Source of the DNA: Cellvibrio sp. PSBB006
GTDB taxonomy: Bacteria; Pseudomonadota; Gammaproteobacteria; Pseudomonadales; Cellvibrionaceae
Length of the DNA: 64,000 nucleotides
Assembly (NCBI RefSeq): GCF_002162135.1
Contig: NZ_CP021382.1
Coordinates: forward strand, 620,001-684,000
Direction: 5' to 3'
Shown here: piece after piece, positions 56,801-63,853 of the stretch
Layout of the letters: each line of letters opens with the position of its first letter
Numbering within the stretch: position 1 is the stretch's first letter
Program-made: the position numbers and the translations under genes
The notes under the pieces: model-generated
What the model saw: the letters and a program-made list of their open reading frames with translations, nothing else
The model's database searches: none
Told to the model about the DNA's origin: nothing

Positions 56801-57279
56801 TTCCGCAAGGTTACGATGAAGATGATCGCAACCGTCCGACGTGGACCGATTCACGCCGTGAATTTGACGAGCAACAGCGTCAGGCGGCCAACCCTTATGC
56901 AAGCCTTACTAGTTTAATTGCGCTGGAAAGTGGCTACCTTAATACCCAGGAATTGATTGAGTTCAATCAGGAAATTGATCGTGCGCGCGCTGACATGAAT
57001 CGTGTGCTCGAAGAAGAACAGCAACAACACGCCATGATTGCCGGCGTTACGCTCTCTATTACCACGGGCATTTTAATCTGGTCATTACGGGCGAGTAGTT
57101 TGCTGTTAACACTCTTTTCCATGCTGCCTTTATGGAAAGGCATTGATCCCTTGCCAATTCTGGACGAGGTCAATAAGCGCAAGAAAGAACTGGAGCAACA
57201 ACGTAAGGACAAAGCAAAAGAAGACCGACGTGCCGGTGAAGTCGGCTACCTGTTCGATCACGACAACAAAGAAAGCTAG
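50818..57279 (+). CDS. Giant LEPR-XLL / DUF4347 multi-repeat surface protein with C-terminal membrane anchor
   Basis: The 2153-residue protein starts with a basic stretch and the motif IEPLEPRLLFSA (residues 14-25), the LEPR-XLL sorting-type signal of very large envelope proteins. A DUF4347 domain follows (about 80-250) with His143 in IISHGT and Cys186 in IYGCNLAG. Then come domain A (254-399), two Ig/cadherin-like repeats, domain B (612-761), three Ig-like repeats, a second A (1069-1213), two repeats, a second B (1425-1574), one repeat and two more distant repeats (to about 1880). A Pro/Glu-rich stalk (1881-1951) and a helical segment precede one or two membrane helices (about 2073-2108) and a charged Lys/Arg/Glu tail, giving an N-out, C-in topology. 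It is probably exported or processed by the three upstream proteins. Adhesin or matrix function is an inference. Confidence 0.85.
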   Translation: MPNRKSPRNRRPTIEPLEPRLLFSATADIAVLDDANSDTAYLIQAAANTDLDAIYHTAHDPVGFADTSTDILQIDAPQNTPQDVVFIDTRVDDYQSLLDDILQNKSAEDVAVVLLEPDSDGVGQITEALKSYAGVGAIHIISHGTAGALQLGNTLLNQHSLSEYQEDVTAWGNALGESADLMIYGCNLAGNAEGVQLIEQLAALTQADVAASNDLTGHAQQGGDWQLEINTGNIETAPLFSLNLQQNWQGVLADVNHIHVDDAVNELSFSSSHNVGQSFVYDSSTPTYIVNQLSIQLMKDVGAAEQTITVQLLDAWNGTVLGVDTKSSNSLSSAEFEWKTFDFGDLELNDNQTYFIRISSDVDDDLVMVSYHQEDRYNNATLIENGIDNPDSWDLAFKVTDDDGTNATPIVANPITNQSATEQVAFNYAFPANTFSDSDEGDTLVYTAQLAGGGNLPPWLNFDAANRTFWGMPDNGDVGVITIEVTATDDHGASISDNFDLTIINTNDDPFVANPIADQAATEDVAFNFTFPANAFGEVDPGDQLTYTAQLSGGGALPTWLNFDSATRTFSGTPTASDVGTVAIEVTADDGNGGTSATDTFDLVIYDAAASADIIYETSGATLGGTGVASGQDAYQSFADLDGVGNYTVDHVSVQLRSNPAADQTPQIVTVAVLDNYGGTILASNTMSSTELDSTLAWYSFDVGNLALTYGQTYFIKVSASGSNLDPLVYVGIHDTNVYNNGQYLNNNGVADPSRDLAFEVAGVNNDPFVPNPILNQNAIEDTAFNFTFAADAFDDADGDSLAYSAQLAGGGALPAWLGFDAATRTFSGTPTNSDVGTVSITVNADDGQGGLASDTFDIVVANTNDTPVVSNPINDQVAAEDSAFNFTFPANAFTDPDAGNTLTYSAELAGGGALPAWLSFDAATRTFSGTPTNSDVGTVSITVNADDGQGGTLASDTFDIVVANTNDAPTVANPIDDQVATEDAAFNFAFDVNTFNDIDGDSLTYSATLAGGGALPAWISFDAATRTFSGTPTNSDVGTVSITVNADDSNGGVATETFYLTVITTGDTHYVDTGSGNRETPISSVNQVGQSFLYDSPGATYNVNEISIELAKYAAAVPQTIIVEVRDAWNGTVLASDSISSDAISAIGFEWHSFSFTDLALNDNQSYVIRVRTDASDDAVLIRHHDVDLFPDGAMIQNGVVDGAGWDLAFKVSQEDGASSAPVVDNPLPDHTVNEDDNFTYTIPANTFSDADVNDTLTYRAQLAGGGSLDWLVFNEITRTFSGIPRNDDIGTLNVEVIATDNHGASVSEFFTITIVNTNDDPFVRFPLVDQAVTENNAFSYTLPNDAFGDDDSDATLTYSAQLVGGGAIPAWLNFDAVTRTFSGTPGAGDVGTLDIEITADDGQGGTAASDNFSLVVYAAPAAADIVYESSPPALTGTGLADAQDAYQSFVEANGNGTYVVDNISVQLRRNADADQTPQTITVSVLDSFNGTALASNTLSSTELGTALAWHSFDVNNLALTYGQTYFIKVSSTGNNADPLVYVGIHDTNVYGGGEYHNHNGIPDPSRDLAFEVSGINNTPVVSNPLPDQMATEDIPFNFIIPADTFADPDGDTLTYSAQLVGGGALPAWLSFDAATRTFSGTATHLDTGTLSIEVTATDASGALTSDSFDLTIERVNSAPTTTGVADITRDANSGSDTIDLFQAFADEEDSDAQLIFNVVENSNNALFSNVNIDPVSGSLQLDYAADQSGSSVITLRATDRDGASVETSFTITIVPLNTAPTSSGLENVSATTETPATQINLHDFFDDAEDGTDLQYALMANTNPALADLAALDSSSGTLTLEFSNGSPGETTLTIRATDAQGAWVETTFDVIISAPLGNSPVEEPVEEEPVVEEPVEQPVEEPIDPPIEPPVEEPVDTPVPINPVPEQPKSPTEEPVIESPPVTPPLNQGGTPIATPGDVIAVDEPINSKDNTDSVLTNNLGQPPVFIAPADIPQGYDEDDRNRPTWTDSRREFDEQQRQAANPYASLTSLIALESGYLNTQELIEFNQEIDRARADMNRVLEEEQQQHAMIAGVTLSITTGILIWSLRASSLLLTLFSMLPLWKGIDPLPILDEVNKRKKELEQQRKDKAKEDRRAGEVGYLFDHDNKES
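51577..55862 (+). repeat. Duplicated A-B domain array inside the giant protein gene
   Basis: Two long units share the same order: A (51577-52014), two Ig-like repeats, B (52651-53100), then Ig-like repeats; and A' (54022-54456), two Ig-like repeats, B' (55089-55539), one Ig-like repeat. A copies share AWNGTVL and WDLAFKV; B copies share LALTYGQTYFIKVS and VYVGIHDTNVY. Unit one has three Ig-like repeats after B, unit two only one. Borders are approximate. Confidence 0.75.
56458..56670 (+). repeat. Pro/Glu-rich low-complexity stalk in the giant protein
   Basis: Imperfect repeats of the type EEPVEEP and EQPVEEPI encode a stiff, acidic spacer of about 70 residues between the repeat array and the membrane-anchoring end, comparable to stalks of other surface proteins. 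Confidence 0.8.
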
Positions 57280-57288
57280 AGGTTAGCG

Positions 57289-58815
57289 GTGGGAAAATTT
57301 CGTATAACACCCGCAGTGAGATTAAGCATCGGATTGGTGATTCTCACCTTGTCCATCCTGATTCTTGCCCAGGCGCTAGGGTTGGCGCCGGGCACCGAGC
57401 GGCAACAATTAAAGGTCAGGCAATCGCTGGCAGAAACCCTGGCGGTGCAGACCATCATGGCCATCAAACGCGGTGACATGCTGTTGTTGCAGGCGATGCT
57501 GGAGAATGTGATCGAGCGCAATCCGGACGTCAGGTCGATCGGTATTCGGCGCAATGATCAAGGTGTGGTAGCGCAAACGGCGCAACACGAGGAATTCTGG
57601 GATGATGCTTCCGCTGAAAATTCAACGCCGACACACATTCGCTTGCCGCTATTGATCAACGGTGAAAAGCGCGGCAACTTTGAAATTACTTTTCATCCAC
57701 TAACCCACGAAGACAGCCCATTCCTCGGTCTGCCGAGTTTTGTTTTATTAATTATTTTTGTATCGGTAACAGGATTTGTCGGTTTCTGGTTGTATATCAA
57801 ACGTGCGCTTCATCACCTTGATCCAAGTGCGGTCGTGCCGGCGCGGGTGAGGAATGCATTAAATATTCTGGCAGAAGGTGTGTTGATCCTCGATAAGCGT
57901 GAACAGATTGTGTTGGTGAATCACTCGCTCGCAGAAAAATTGCAACGCGATGAAAAAAGCCTGATCGGACGCAAAGCAAGTTCGTTAGGCTGGCAGCAGG
58001 ATGAATCTGATAGTGCCGCCGCCTTACCCTGGTTGCAGGCGTTGTCATCGGGCCAAAAACAGGTAGGTGTCCGGTTAGAGCTGAAAACCCATGAGCAGGA
58101 AAAACAAATCTTCCGCGTGAACGCTGTTCCGATTCTGGATGACAAGGGCAACAGCCAGGGGACTATCGCCAGCTTTGACGATATCTCTGAACTGGAAGCA
58201 AAGAATCACCAATTGGAAGACATGGTTAAGGCATTGGCAGCCACGCAACTGTCGATTGAAAACAAAAACCGCGAACTTAAATACCTTGCGTCGCGCGATC
58301 CGCTAACCGATTGTTATAACCGTCGTTCGTTGTTTGACTATCTGGCAGCCTCCTTTGATAAAGCGCGCTCAAGTCACGCTGAATATGCTTGCATCATGAC
58401 TGACATTGATCACTTCAAACGGGTCAACGATACCCACGGTCACGGTGTGGGCGATGAAGTCATCAAGATGGTTGCCAATACCATTCGCGAGGTGATTCGC
58501 GAAGGCGATATTCTGGCGCGATTTGGTGGTGAGGAGTTCTGCATTATCCTGCCGGGCGCGCCCATATCCCAGGCGAATTTGATTGCTAATCGCTGCCGGG
58601 AAAAAATTGCGGCGCAGTTGTGTCAGGGAATCAAGGTGACCTCCAGCTTCGGTATTTCATCTGTTCGGCTGGGCGCGCAAACGCCTAATGAGCTGATTCA
58701 CCAGGCTGACGAAGCCTTGTACCACTCCAAGGAACAAGGGCGTAATTGCGTGAGCAACTGGCAACCGACGATGCGCATTGTCAATAAAACTGCCGATAAT
58801 CAACAAGCATTTTGA
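57289..58815 (+). CDS. Membrane diguanylate cyclase with PAS domain
   Basis: The 508-residue protein should make cyclic di-GMP. It has a first helix (about 9-30), a periplasmic sensor region (35-140), a second helix (about 145-168), a PAS domain (about 185-300: RNALNILAEGVLILDKREQIVLVN), a coiled linker and a GGDEF domain (335-495). The active site is GGEEF at 413-417; the inhibitory RxxD site (Arg404-Asp407) stands exactly five residues before it, so product inhibition is expected. DxLT appears as SRDPLTDCYNRRSL. It starts at GTG 57289, 9 nt after the giant protein stop, with AGAGG upstream, so the two are translated together and likely functionally linked. Confidence 0.93.
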   Translation: MGKFRITPAVRLSIGLVILTLSILILAQALGLAPGTERQQLKVRQSLAETLAVQTIMAIKRGDMLLLQAMLENVIERNPDVRSIGIRRNDQGVVAQTAQHEEFWDDASAENSTPTHIRLPLLINGEKRGNFEITFHPLTHEDSPFLGLPSFVLLIIFVSVTGFVGFWLYIKRALHHLDPSAVVPARVRNALNILAEGVLILDKREQIVLVNHSLAEKLQRDEKSLIGRKASSLGWQQDESDSAAALPWLQALSSGQKQVGVRLELKTHEQEKQIFRVNAVPILDDKGNSQGTIASFDDISELEAKNHQLEDMVKALAATQLSIENKNRELKYLASRDPLTDCYNRRSLFDYLAASFDKARSSHAEYACIMTDIDHFKRVNDTHGHGVGDEVIKMVANTIREVIREGDILARFGGEEFCIILPGAPISQANLIANRCREKIAAQLCQGIKVTSSFGISSVRLGAQTPNELIHQADEALYHSKEQGRNCVSNWQPTMRIVNKTADNQQAF

Positions 58816-58923
58816 CGCGCTGCACAAACGCCTTGCTGTTCATGGACAATGGTCCTGTAGCCGATTATTCTGCGCTCTGAATCTTGCGACAAGCGATGAA
58901 TAACGATAAGGGAAGCTATTTTC

Positions 58924-61692
58924 ATGAACATCACCATTGTGCTGACGCTGGTTGGAATCATCCTGGGGGCGATTAGCCTCGGTTACGGCGGTTGGCTTGC
59001 CGGTGGTGTGATCGGTTATCTTGCGGGCCAACTCAAAAATTTATCTGATCGGCATAAACAGCTCGAACGCGAGGTGGTGCAGCTCAAACAATCTTCAACG
59101 CCGGCTACCTCTGTGCCGGTGCAACCCCTTGCCGAACCGGTTCAAACACCATTCCCGGCATCAACAACCGCAGCAGAAAAACCGCTGGTTGCAACAACGC
59201 AAAAAGCGCCTGCTCAATCCAACACAGCAGTGGTACCGAACTCGCCATCGCCTCTGGCTGCGTCGCCACAAACGGATACTCCACCGCAAACTGTGGCCGC
59301 TCTGGCTCAAGCTCGGCAGCAAACACACCCGGCAAAACCAGATCCGTTCGATAAAGTGGCGCACGCGATTCGCCGGTTTTTTACCGAAGGCAATGTCATT
59401 GTGCGCATTGGTATGGTGGTCATGTTTTTCGGGCTAAGTTTTTTGGTCAAGTACGCTTCCAACCAGGGATTGCTGCCCATTGAATTGCGATTGACCGCCG
59501 TTGCTGCGGTGGCCATCGCTTTAATTGTTTTGGGTTGGAAAACCCGCAACCGGGCAGGGGGCTATGGTTTGGTATTGCAAGGCGGCGGTGTGGCTGCGCT
59601 TTATCTGACGATCTTTGCAGCGACCAAAATTTATACCTTGATGCCATCGGCGTTTGCCTTTGCTCTGATGTTAGTCGTGGTGATCTTTGGGGTATTTTTG
59701 TCGGTGCTGCAAAACGCCCAGATTCTTGCCCTGATGGCAACCGCTGGTGGATTTCTCGCGCCCATTCTCACCTCTGACGGTTCCGGCAATCATGTTGCCT
59801 TGTTTACATTTTATTTAATCTTAAACCTGGGCATTCTGGCGGTGGCCTGGTTTAAAACCTGGCGGACCCTGAATTGGGTGGGCTTTATATTTACGTTTAT
59901 GATTTCTGTGGTGTGGGGTGTATTGCGTTATGAACCGCAGCTCTACGCCAGTACCCAGCCGTTTCTGTTGGCTTTCTTTCTGCTTTATTTGGCACTGTCT
60001 GTTTTGTTTTCACTCAAGCAACCGCCGAAACTTACCGGCCTGGTGGACGGCACGCTGATCTTTGGTTTACCGCTGGTTGCCTTTGGTTTGCAGGCGGAAT
60101 TGTTGCATCACACAGAATATGGTTTGGCCATCAGCGCGGTGATATTGGCAATGATTTACGGTGTGGTTGCGCGCTGGCTGTGGGTTAAACATAAATCCAC
60201 ACAGCAATTATTGATTGATTCATTTACTGCGCTGGCGGTGGGTTTTGCAACCCTTGCCATTCCCTTGGCGATGGGTGCCGCCTGGACCTCGGCATCCTGG
60301 GCGCTTGAAGCGATCGGATTAATCTGGATTGGGTTGCGACAAGGTCGGTTGTTGTCGCGGGTTGCAGGTTACCTGTTGCATATAGCAGCGGCGGTTACCT
60401 TGCTGAGCCGAGGTGAATTGACAACCGGGTACATTCCATTGTTGATCGGCGATTTTATTAATCTGTTTGTACTCGCTGCCTCGGCGTTGTTGATTGCCTG
60501 GTTGTTATATCGCCACCTTGATGCTCTGTTGAAAGATGAGAAGTATCTGGAATTAATCGCCATGTTGATCGGCTGGGGTTGGTGGTTGATCGCAGGTATC
60601 AACGAAATAGCGGCACACGTTAGCGAGCCATATTTATTTGCGACGACTATTTTATTTTTCGCGCTGTCAACCTTAGCCATGTTATTGCTCAGTCGCCTGG
60701 TGCACTGGCAATCACTCACGCGAACAGGTTTTTGGTTGTTGCCGCTAACTGCACTCTCGGCCGGTGTTTACCATGGCTGGTCGGTACTGGAATCAATGGC
60801 ATTTCATCCTGCGCAAGGTTTTGGCTGGATGGCATTGTTGGTATTTGTTGCAGTACAGTATCGTTTTCTCTGGCGGAGCAGGGCGGATTCACGCTCAAGC
60901 TTACTCAGTATTTACCATGTGGCGACGGCGTGGTTTCTGTTGTGTTTATTGTTTTGGGAAGCAAGTTGGTTGCAGCAGCAAAACAATTGGCAGGATACTG
61001 CGGCCGCGGTTTTATGGTTCGTCTGTTTTGCCTTGCCGGTGGTTGTGCTGATAAAACTGAATGGAAAAACCATCTGGCCGTTTACGACTTACGCCAATGA
61101 TTACCGCCATATCATTCCCGCGCCGTTATTATTTTTATTGCTGTTGTGGTTTATCAAAGTCAGTACCTTTGCGGGCACTGTGCCGTTTGTGTATGTGCCC
61201 ATCCTGAATCCAGTTGACCTGGCGCAGTTGGCCGCTATCCTGCTGCTCTTCTGGTCATTCAAAGCCAATCTGGTTAATCTTGCCCAAGCCACCGCTGATA
61301 TTCGCCATGGCTTGATCGCAGGCGCCGGGTTTGTCTGGGTTAATCTTGTGCTCTTGCGTGCAATTCACCATTATGGTGAAGTTGCCTACGAAATTCCGGC
61401 TTTATGGGATTCCGCCAAGGTGCAGATGGCGCTCTCTATTTTATGGGTTATTTGCGCGTTGATTGTGATGAACCTGTCGCGGCGCATGCAGGATCGCCAC
61501 TGGTGGATTGCCGGTGCTGCACTGCTGGGACTGGTGGTATTGAAGTTATTCACCAAGGACCTTACCGATAGCGGAACACTCGCACGGGTTGTGTCGTTTA
61601 TGGTGGTCGGTGCAGTGATGTTGCTGATCGGCTACCTATCGCCGATACCGGCAAAAACCACCACGAATGCACCCGACCATCCCTCGGCATAG
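58924..61692 (+). CDS. DUF2339 multi-spanning membrane protein
   Basis: The 922-residue protein has an N-terminal helix with glycine-rich LGAISLGYGGWLAGGVIGY, a short coiled coil, a Pro/Ala/Gln-rich linker (about 58-145), the conserved entry motif FFTEGNVIVRIGMVVMFFG, followed by SFLVKYA, and then more than twenty hydrophobic helices to the end (VLKLFTKDLTDSGTLARVVSF is a family landmark). DUF2339 proteins are widespread in proteobacteria and have no settled function; a role in envelope polymer or lipid handling has been guessed. It lies 108 nt after the diguanylate cyclase and is probably a separate unit. Confidence 0.87.
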   Translation: MNITIVLTLVGIILGAISLGYGGWLAGGVIGYLAGQLKNLSDRHKQLEREVVQLKQSSTPATSVPVQPLAEPVQTPFPASTTAAEKPLVATTQKAPAQSNTAVVPNSPSPLAASPQTDTPPQTVAALAQARQQTHPAKPDPFDKVAHAIRRFFTEGNVIVRIGMVVMFFGLSFLVKYASNQGLLPIELRLTAVAAVAIALIVLGWKTRNRAGGYGLVLQGGGVAALYLTIFAATKIYTLMPSAFAFALMLVVVIFGVFLSVLQNAQILALMATAGGFLAPILTSDGSGNHVALFTFYLILNLGILAVAWFKTWRTLNWVGFIFTFMISVVWGVLRYEPQLYASTQPFLLAFFLLYLALSVLFSLKQPPKLTGLVDGTLIFGLPLVAFGLQAELLHHTEYGLAISAVILAMIYGVVARWLWVKHKSTQQLLIDSFTALAVGFATLAIPLAMGAAWTSASWALEAIGLIWIGLRQGRLLSRVAGYLLHIAAAVTLLSRGELTTGYIPLLIGDFINLFVLAASALLIAWLLYRHLDALLKDEKYLELIAMLIGWGWWLIAGINEIAAHVSEPYLFATTILFFALSTLAMLLLSRLVHWQSLTRTGFWLLPLTALSAGVYHGWSVLESMAFHPAQGFGWMALLVFVAVQYRFLWRSRADSRSSLLSIYHVATAWFLLCLLFWEASWLQQQNNWQDTAAAVLWFVCFALPVVVLIKLNGKTIWPFTTYANDYRHIIPAPLLFLLLLWFIKVSTFAGTVPFVYVPILNPVDLAQLAAILLLFWSFKANLVNLAQATADIRHGLIAGAGFVWVNLVLLRAIHHYGEVAYEIPALWDSAKVQMALSILWVICALIVMNLSRRMQDRHWWIAGAALLGLVVLKLFTKDLTDSGTLARVVSFMVVGAVMLLIGYLSPIPAKTTTNAPDHPSA

Positions 61693-61732
61693 AGCGGGTA
61701 ATACATTTTTCATTAATTTGTTTTAAATATTT

Positions 61733-62452
61733 ATGCAATCGAACACTTTACAACTACATCCGGATATCACCAACCTGGTGCTGAACGTGGGTGATGAGAA
61801 AACGCCGGTGATTATCATCGATAATTTTCTCGCCAATCTTGACGCGTTTGTTGATTCAGTTTGCGCACATGTTGATTTCGATGCGGAGAAGCAAACCTAC
61901 TATCCCGGTTTCAGGGCGAAAATCGGTGAGGATTATTGTCGGCTGGTGGTCAATACCCTGGGGAGGCATTTGTTCAAAGTCTTTGCTGTTCCTGAACATC
62001 ACCGCCTGGTTCTGGACGGCGCTTACTACTCGTTGGTAGCGACGCCGCCGGAGCAATTATTACCCGCCCAGTGCCGGCCCCATTGTGATACCGCTATGCC
62101 TTATTATCTGGCGATCATGCAGTATCTGTCGCCAGGTGAGCACGGCGGTACCGGTTTTTTTAAACATAAACAAACCGGTTTTGAGCGCATAACGCCAGAG
62201 CGAAAAAATCAATACAGTCAATCGGTGGCGGAGTTTGATCAGCTGCATGGCAATCCGCCGCAAAGTTACATCACCGCAAGCAATGACCAATTCGAGTTGA
62301 TGGGCAGTGTCGAATACCGGCCCAATCGCATGATTATTTATCCCGGTAATCTCTTGCATTCAGGCTTGATTAATCCTGCAGCCGATATCGACAAAAATCC
62401 GCGTACTGGCAGATTAACGGCAAATATTTTTTTAAATTTTTTACCGCGATAG
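61733..62452 (+). CDS. DUF6445-like putative 2-oxoglutarate/Fe(II)-dependent oxygenase
   Basis: The 239-residue soluble protein shows the facial-triad pattern of 2-oxoglutarate/iron dioxygenases: His117-x-Asp119 in CRPHCDTAMPYYLA, distal His209 in IIYPGNLLHSG and Arg227 in RTGRLTANIFL to bind the co-substrate, with GGTGFFKHKQTG between. The length and tail resemble the DUF6445 family, whose members often lie near tryptophan-halogenase-like and TonB-receptor genes in polysaccharide degraders; no such genes are in this window. It follows the DUF2339 gene by about 40 nt and may be co-transcribed. Substrate unknown. Confidence 0.75.
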   Translation: MQSNTLQLHPDITNLVLNVGDEKTPVIIIDNFLANLDAFVDSVCAHVDFDAEKQTYYPGFRAKIGEDYCRLVVNTLGRHLFKVFAVPEHHRLVLDGAYYSLVATPPEQLLPAQCRPHCDTAMPYYLAIMQYLSPGEHGGTGFFKHKQTGFERITPERKNQYSQSVAEFDQLHGNPPQSYITASNDQFELMGSVEYRPNRMIIYPGNLLHSGLINPAADIDKNPRTGRLTANIFLNFLPR

Positions 62453-62521
62453 TTGCACCGCTGATATTCCCGTTAAAAAACGACGCAAAACCTACACGGC
62501 ACAAAACTCGGCTACTGGGTT

Positions 62522-63853
62522 TTACACCGGAATATCCCCCGGCACATCATCCACTTTTTGCGCGAGCGTTCCTTCCGGCGGCGAATACCAACCCGGATCG
62601 CCATCCAGTTGGTCGCGCACTTTGACCAGGGTGAACATGCCGCCCATCTCCAGTTTGCCGTAACGGCCTTCGCCCATCATCATCGGCAGGGTATTTTCCG
62701 GTCCGGGCATATGGCCCATGTCTGTATGCACCTGATGTTCTGCCATGCCGTGTTCGCCCATGGGCATATAATCGGGCAGTACTTTTTTTAATAACGCTTC
62801 CGGCTGCTTAACGCCGAGCATATTCGGCACGCCGTGACCCATCGCGTTCATAGTGTGGTGGCTCATGTGGCAGTGAAACGCCCAGTCGCCGGGAACGGCG
62901 GTAAATTCCAGGTCGCGGGTCTGGCCGACGCCGACGATCTCGGTGACTTCCTTGCGCCATTGGTTCTCCGGCCAACGACCGCCGTCGGAACCGGTCACAT
63001 CGAACTGCACACCGTGCAGGTGAATCGGGTGATTCCACATCGATAAATTGCCCACCCGAATACGCACACGCTCCCCGGTTTGCGCCACCATGGCGTCAAT
63101 AAACGGAAACACTTTGCTGTTCATGGTCCACAAATCAAATTCGGTCATGACACTGGGGTCGGGGCGATAGGTGCCAGGGTGCACAGCCCAGTTGTGCAGC
63201 AGGATGGCGTAGTCGCGATCCACCGCCGGTTCGGTCGGCGTCTTGGGGTGGATGATAAACATGCCCATCATGCCCAGCGCCATCTGTACCATTTCATCGG
63301 CGTGGGGATGGTACATATGAGTGCCGTGCTGTTGCAGGGTAAATTCGTACATAAAGGTTTCGCCGGGTTTGATCGGCGGTTGCGTCAGGCCGCTGATACC
63401 GTCCATGCCCCAGGGCAACAAGATGCCGTGCCAGTGCACGCTGGTGTGTTCCGGTAATTTGTTGGTGACATAAATTCGCACCCGGTCACCTTCCACCGCC
63501 TCCAGCGTCGGGCCGGGGGTGCTGCCGTTGTAACCCCAGGCTTTGATGGTCGTACCCGGCGCAAACTCGTGCTCCACTTCCTCAGCAATCAAATGAAATT
63601 CCTTTACCCCGTTATTTAGTCGGTAGGGCAAGGTGCGGGCATTCGGTGTAATGACCGGCCGATAACCCTGGGCAGTCACGTCTGCTTTGGTTGTTGCCAC
63701 ACTAGCCAACTGTTCGGGTTTTGCGGTGGCCTGCTGGTTGTGGTGTTGATGGTGACTGTGATCTTCAACGGCCTGAGCTGAGCCTGGGCGGGTGAGGCTT
63801 CCCACCAGCAGCCCGGCGGCGCTGCCAACTAATAAGTCGCGTCGATTAATCAT
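62522..63853 (-). CDS. Tat-exported multicopper oxidase, copper-resistance type
   Basis: The 443-residue enzyme begins with a twin-arginine signal (INRRDLLVGSAAGLLVGS) and a His-rich mature start (DHSHHQHHNQQ). Three cupredoxin domains carry all four copper motifs: SVHWHGILLPWGMDG, TMYHPHADE-type HPH, NHPIHLHGVQF and HCHMSHHTMNAMGHG, covering type 1 and the trinuclear centre. Met/His-rich stretches near the C-terminus (MPMGEHGMAEH, DMGHMPG) suggest binding of extra Cu(I), as in CueO and CopA. It probably oxidises periplasmic Cu(I). ATG 63853 (GGAGA upstream) overlaps the end of the preceding TolC-like gene by 8 nt; a longer frame to 63946 lacks support. Confidence 0.9.
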   Translation of the reverse strand: MINRRDLLVGSAAGLLVGSLTRPGSAQAVEDHSHHQHHNQQATAKPEQLASVATTKADVTAQGYRPVITPNARTLPYRLNNGVKEFHLIAEEVEHEFAPGTTIKAWGYNGSTPGPTLEAVEGDRVRIYVTNKLPEHTSVHWHGILLPWGMDGISGLTQPPIKPGETFMYEFTLQQHGTHMYHPHADEMVQMALGMMGMFIIHPKTPTEPAVDRDYAILLHNWAVHPGTYRPDPSVMTEFDLWTMNSKVFPFIDAMVAQTGERVRIRVGNLSMWNHPIHLHGVQFDVTGSDGGRWPENQWRKEVTEIVGVGQTRDLEFTAVPGDWAFHCHMSHHTMNAMGHGVPNMLGVKQPEALLKKVLPDYMPMGEHGMAEHQVHTDMGHMPGPENTLPMMMGEGRYGKLEMGGMFTLVKVRDQLDGDPGWYSPPEGTLAQKVDDVPGDIPV

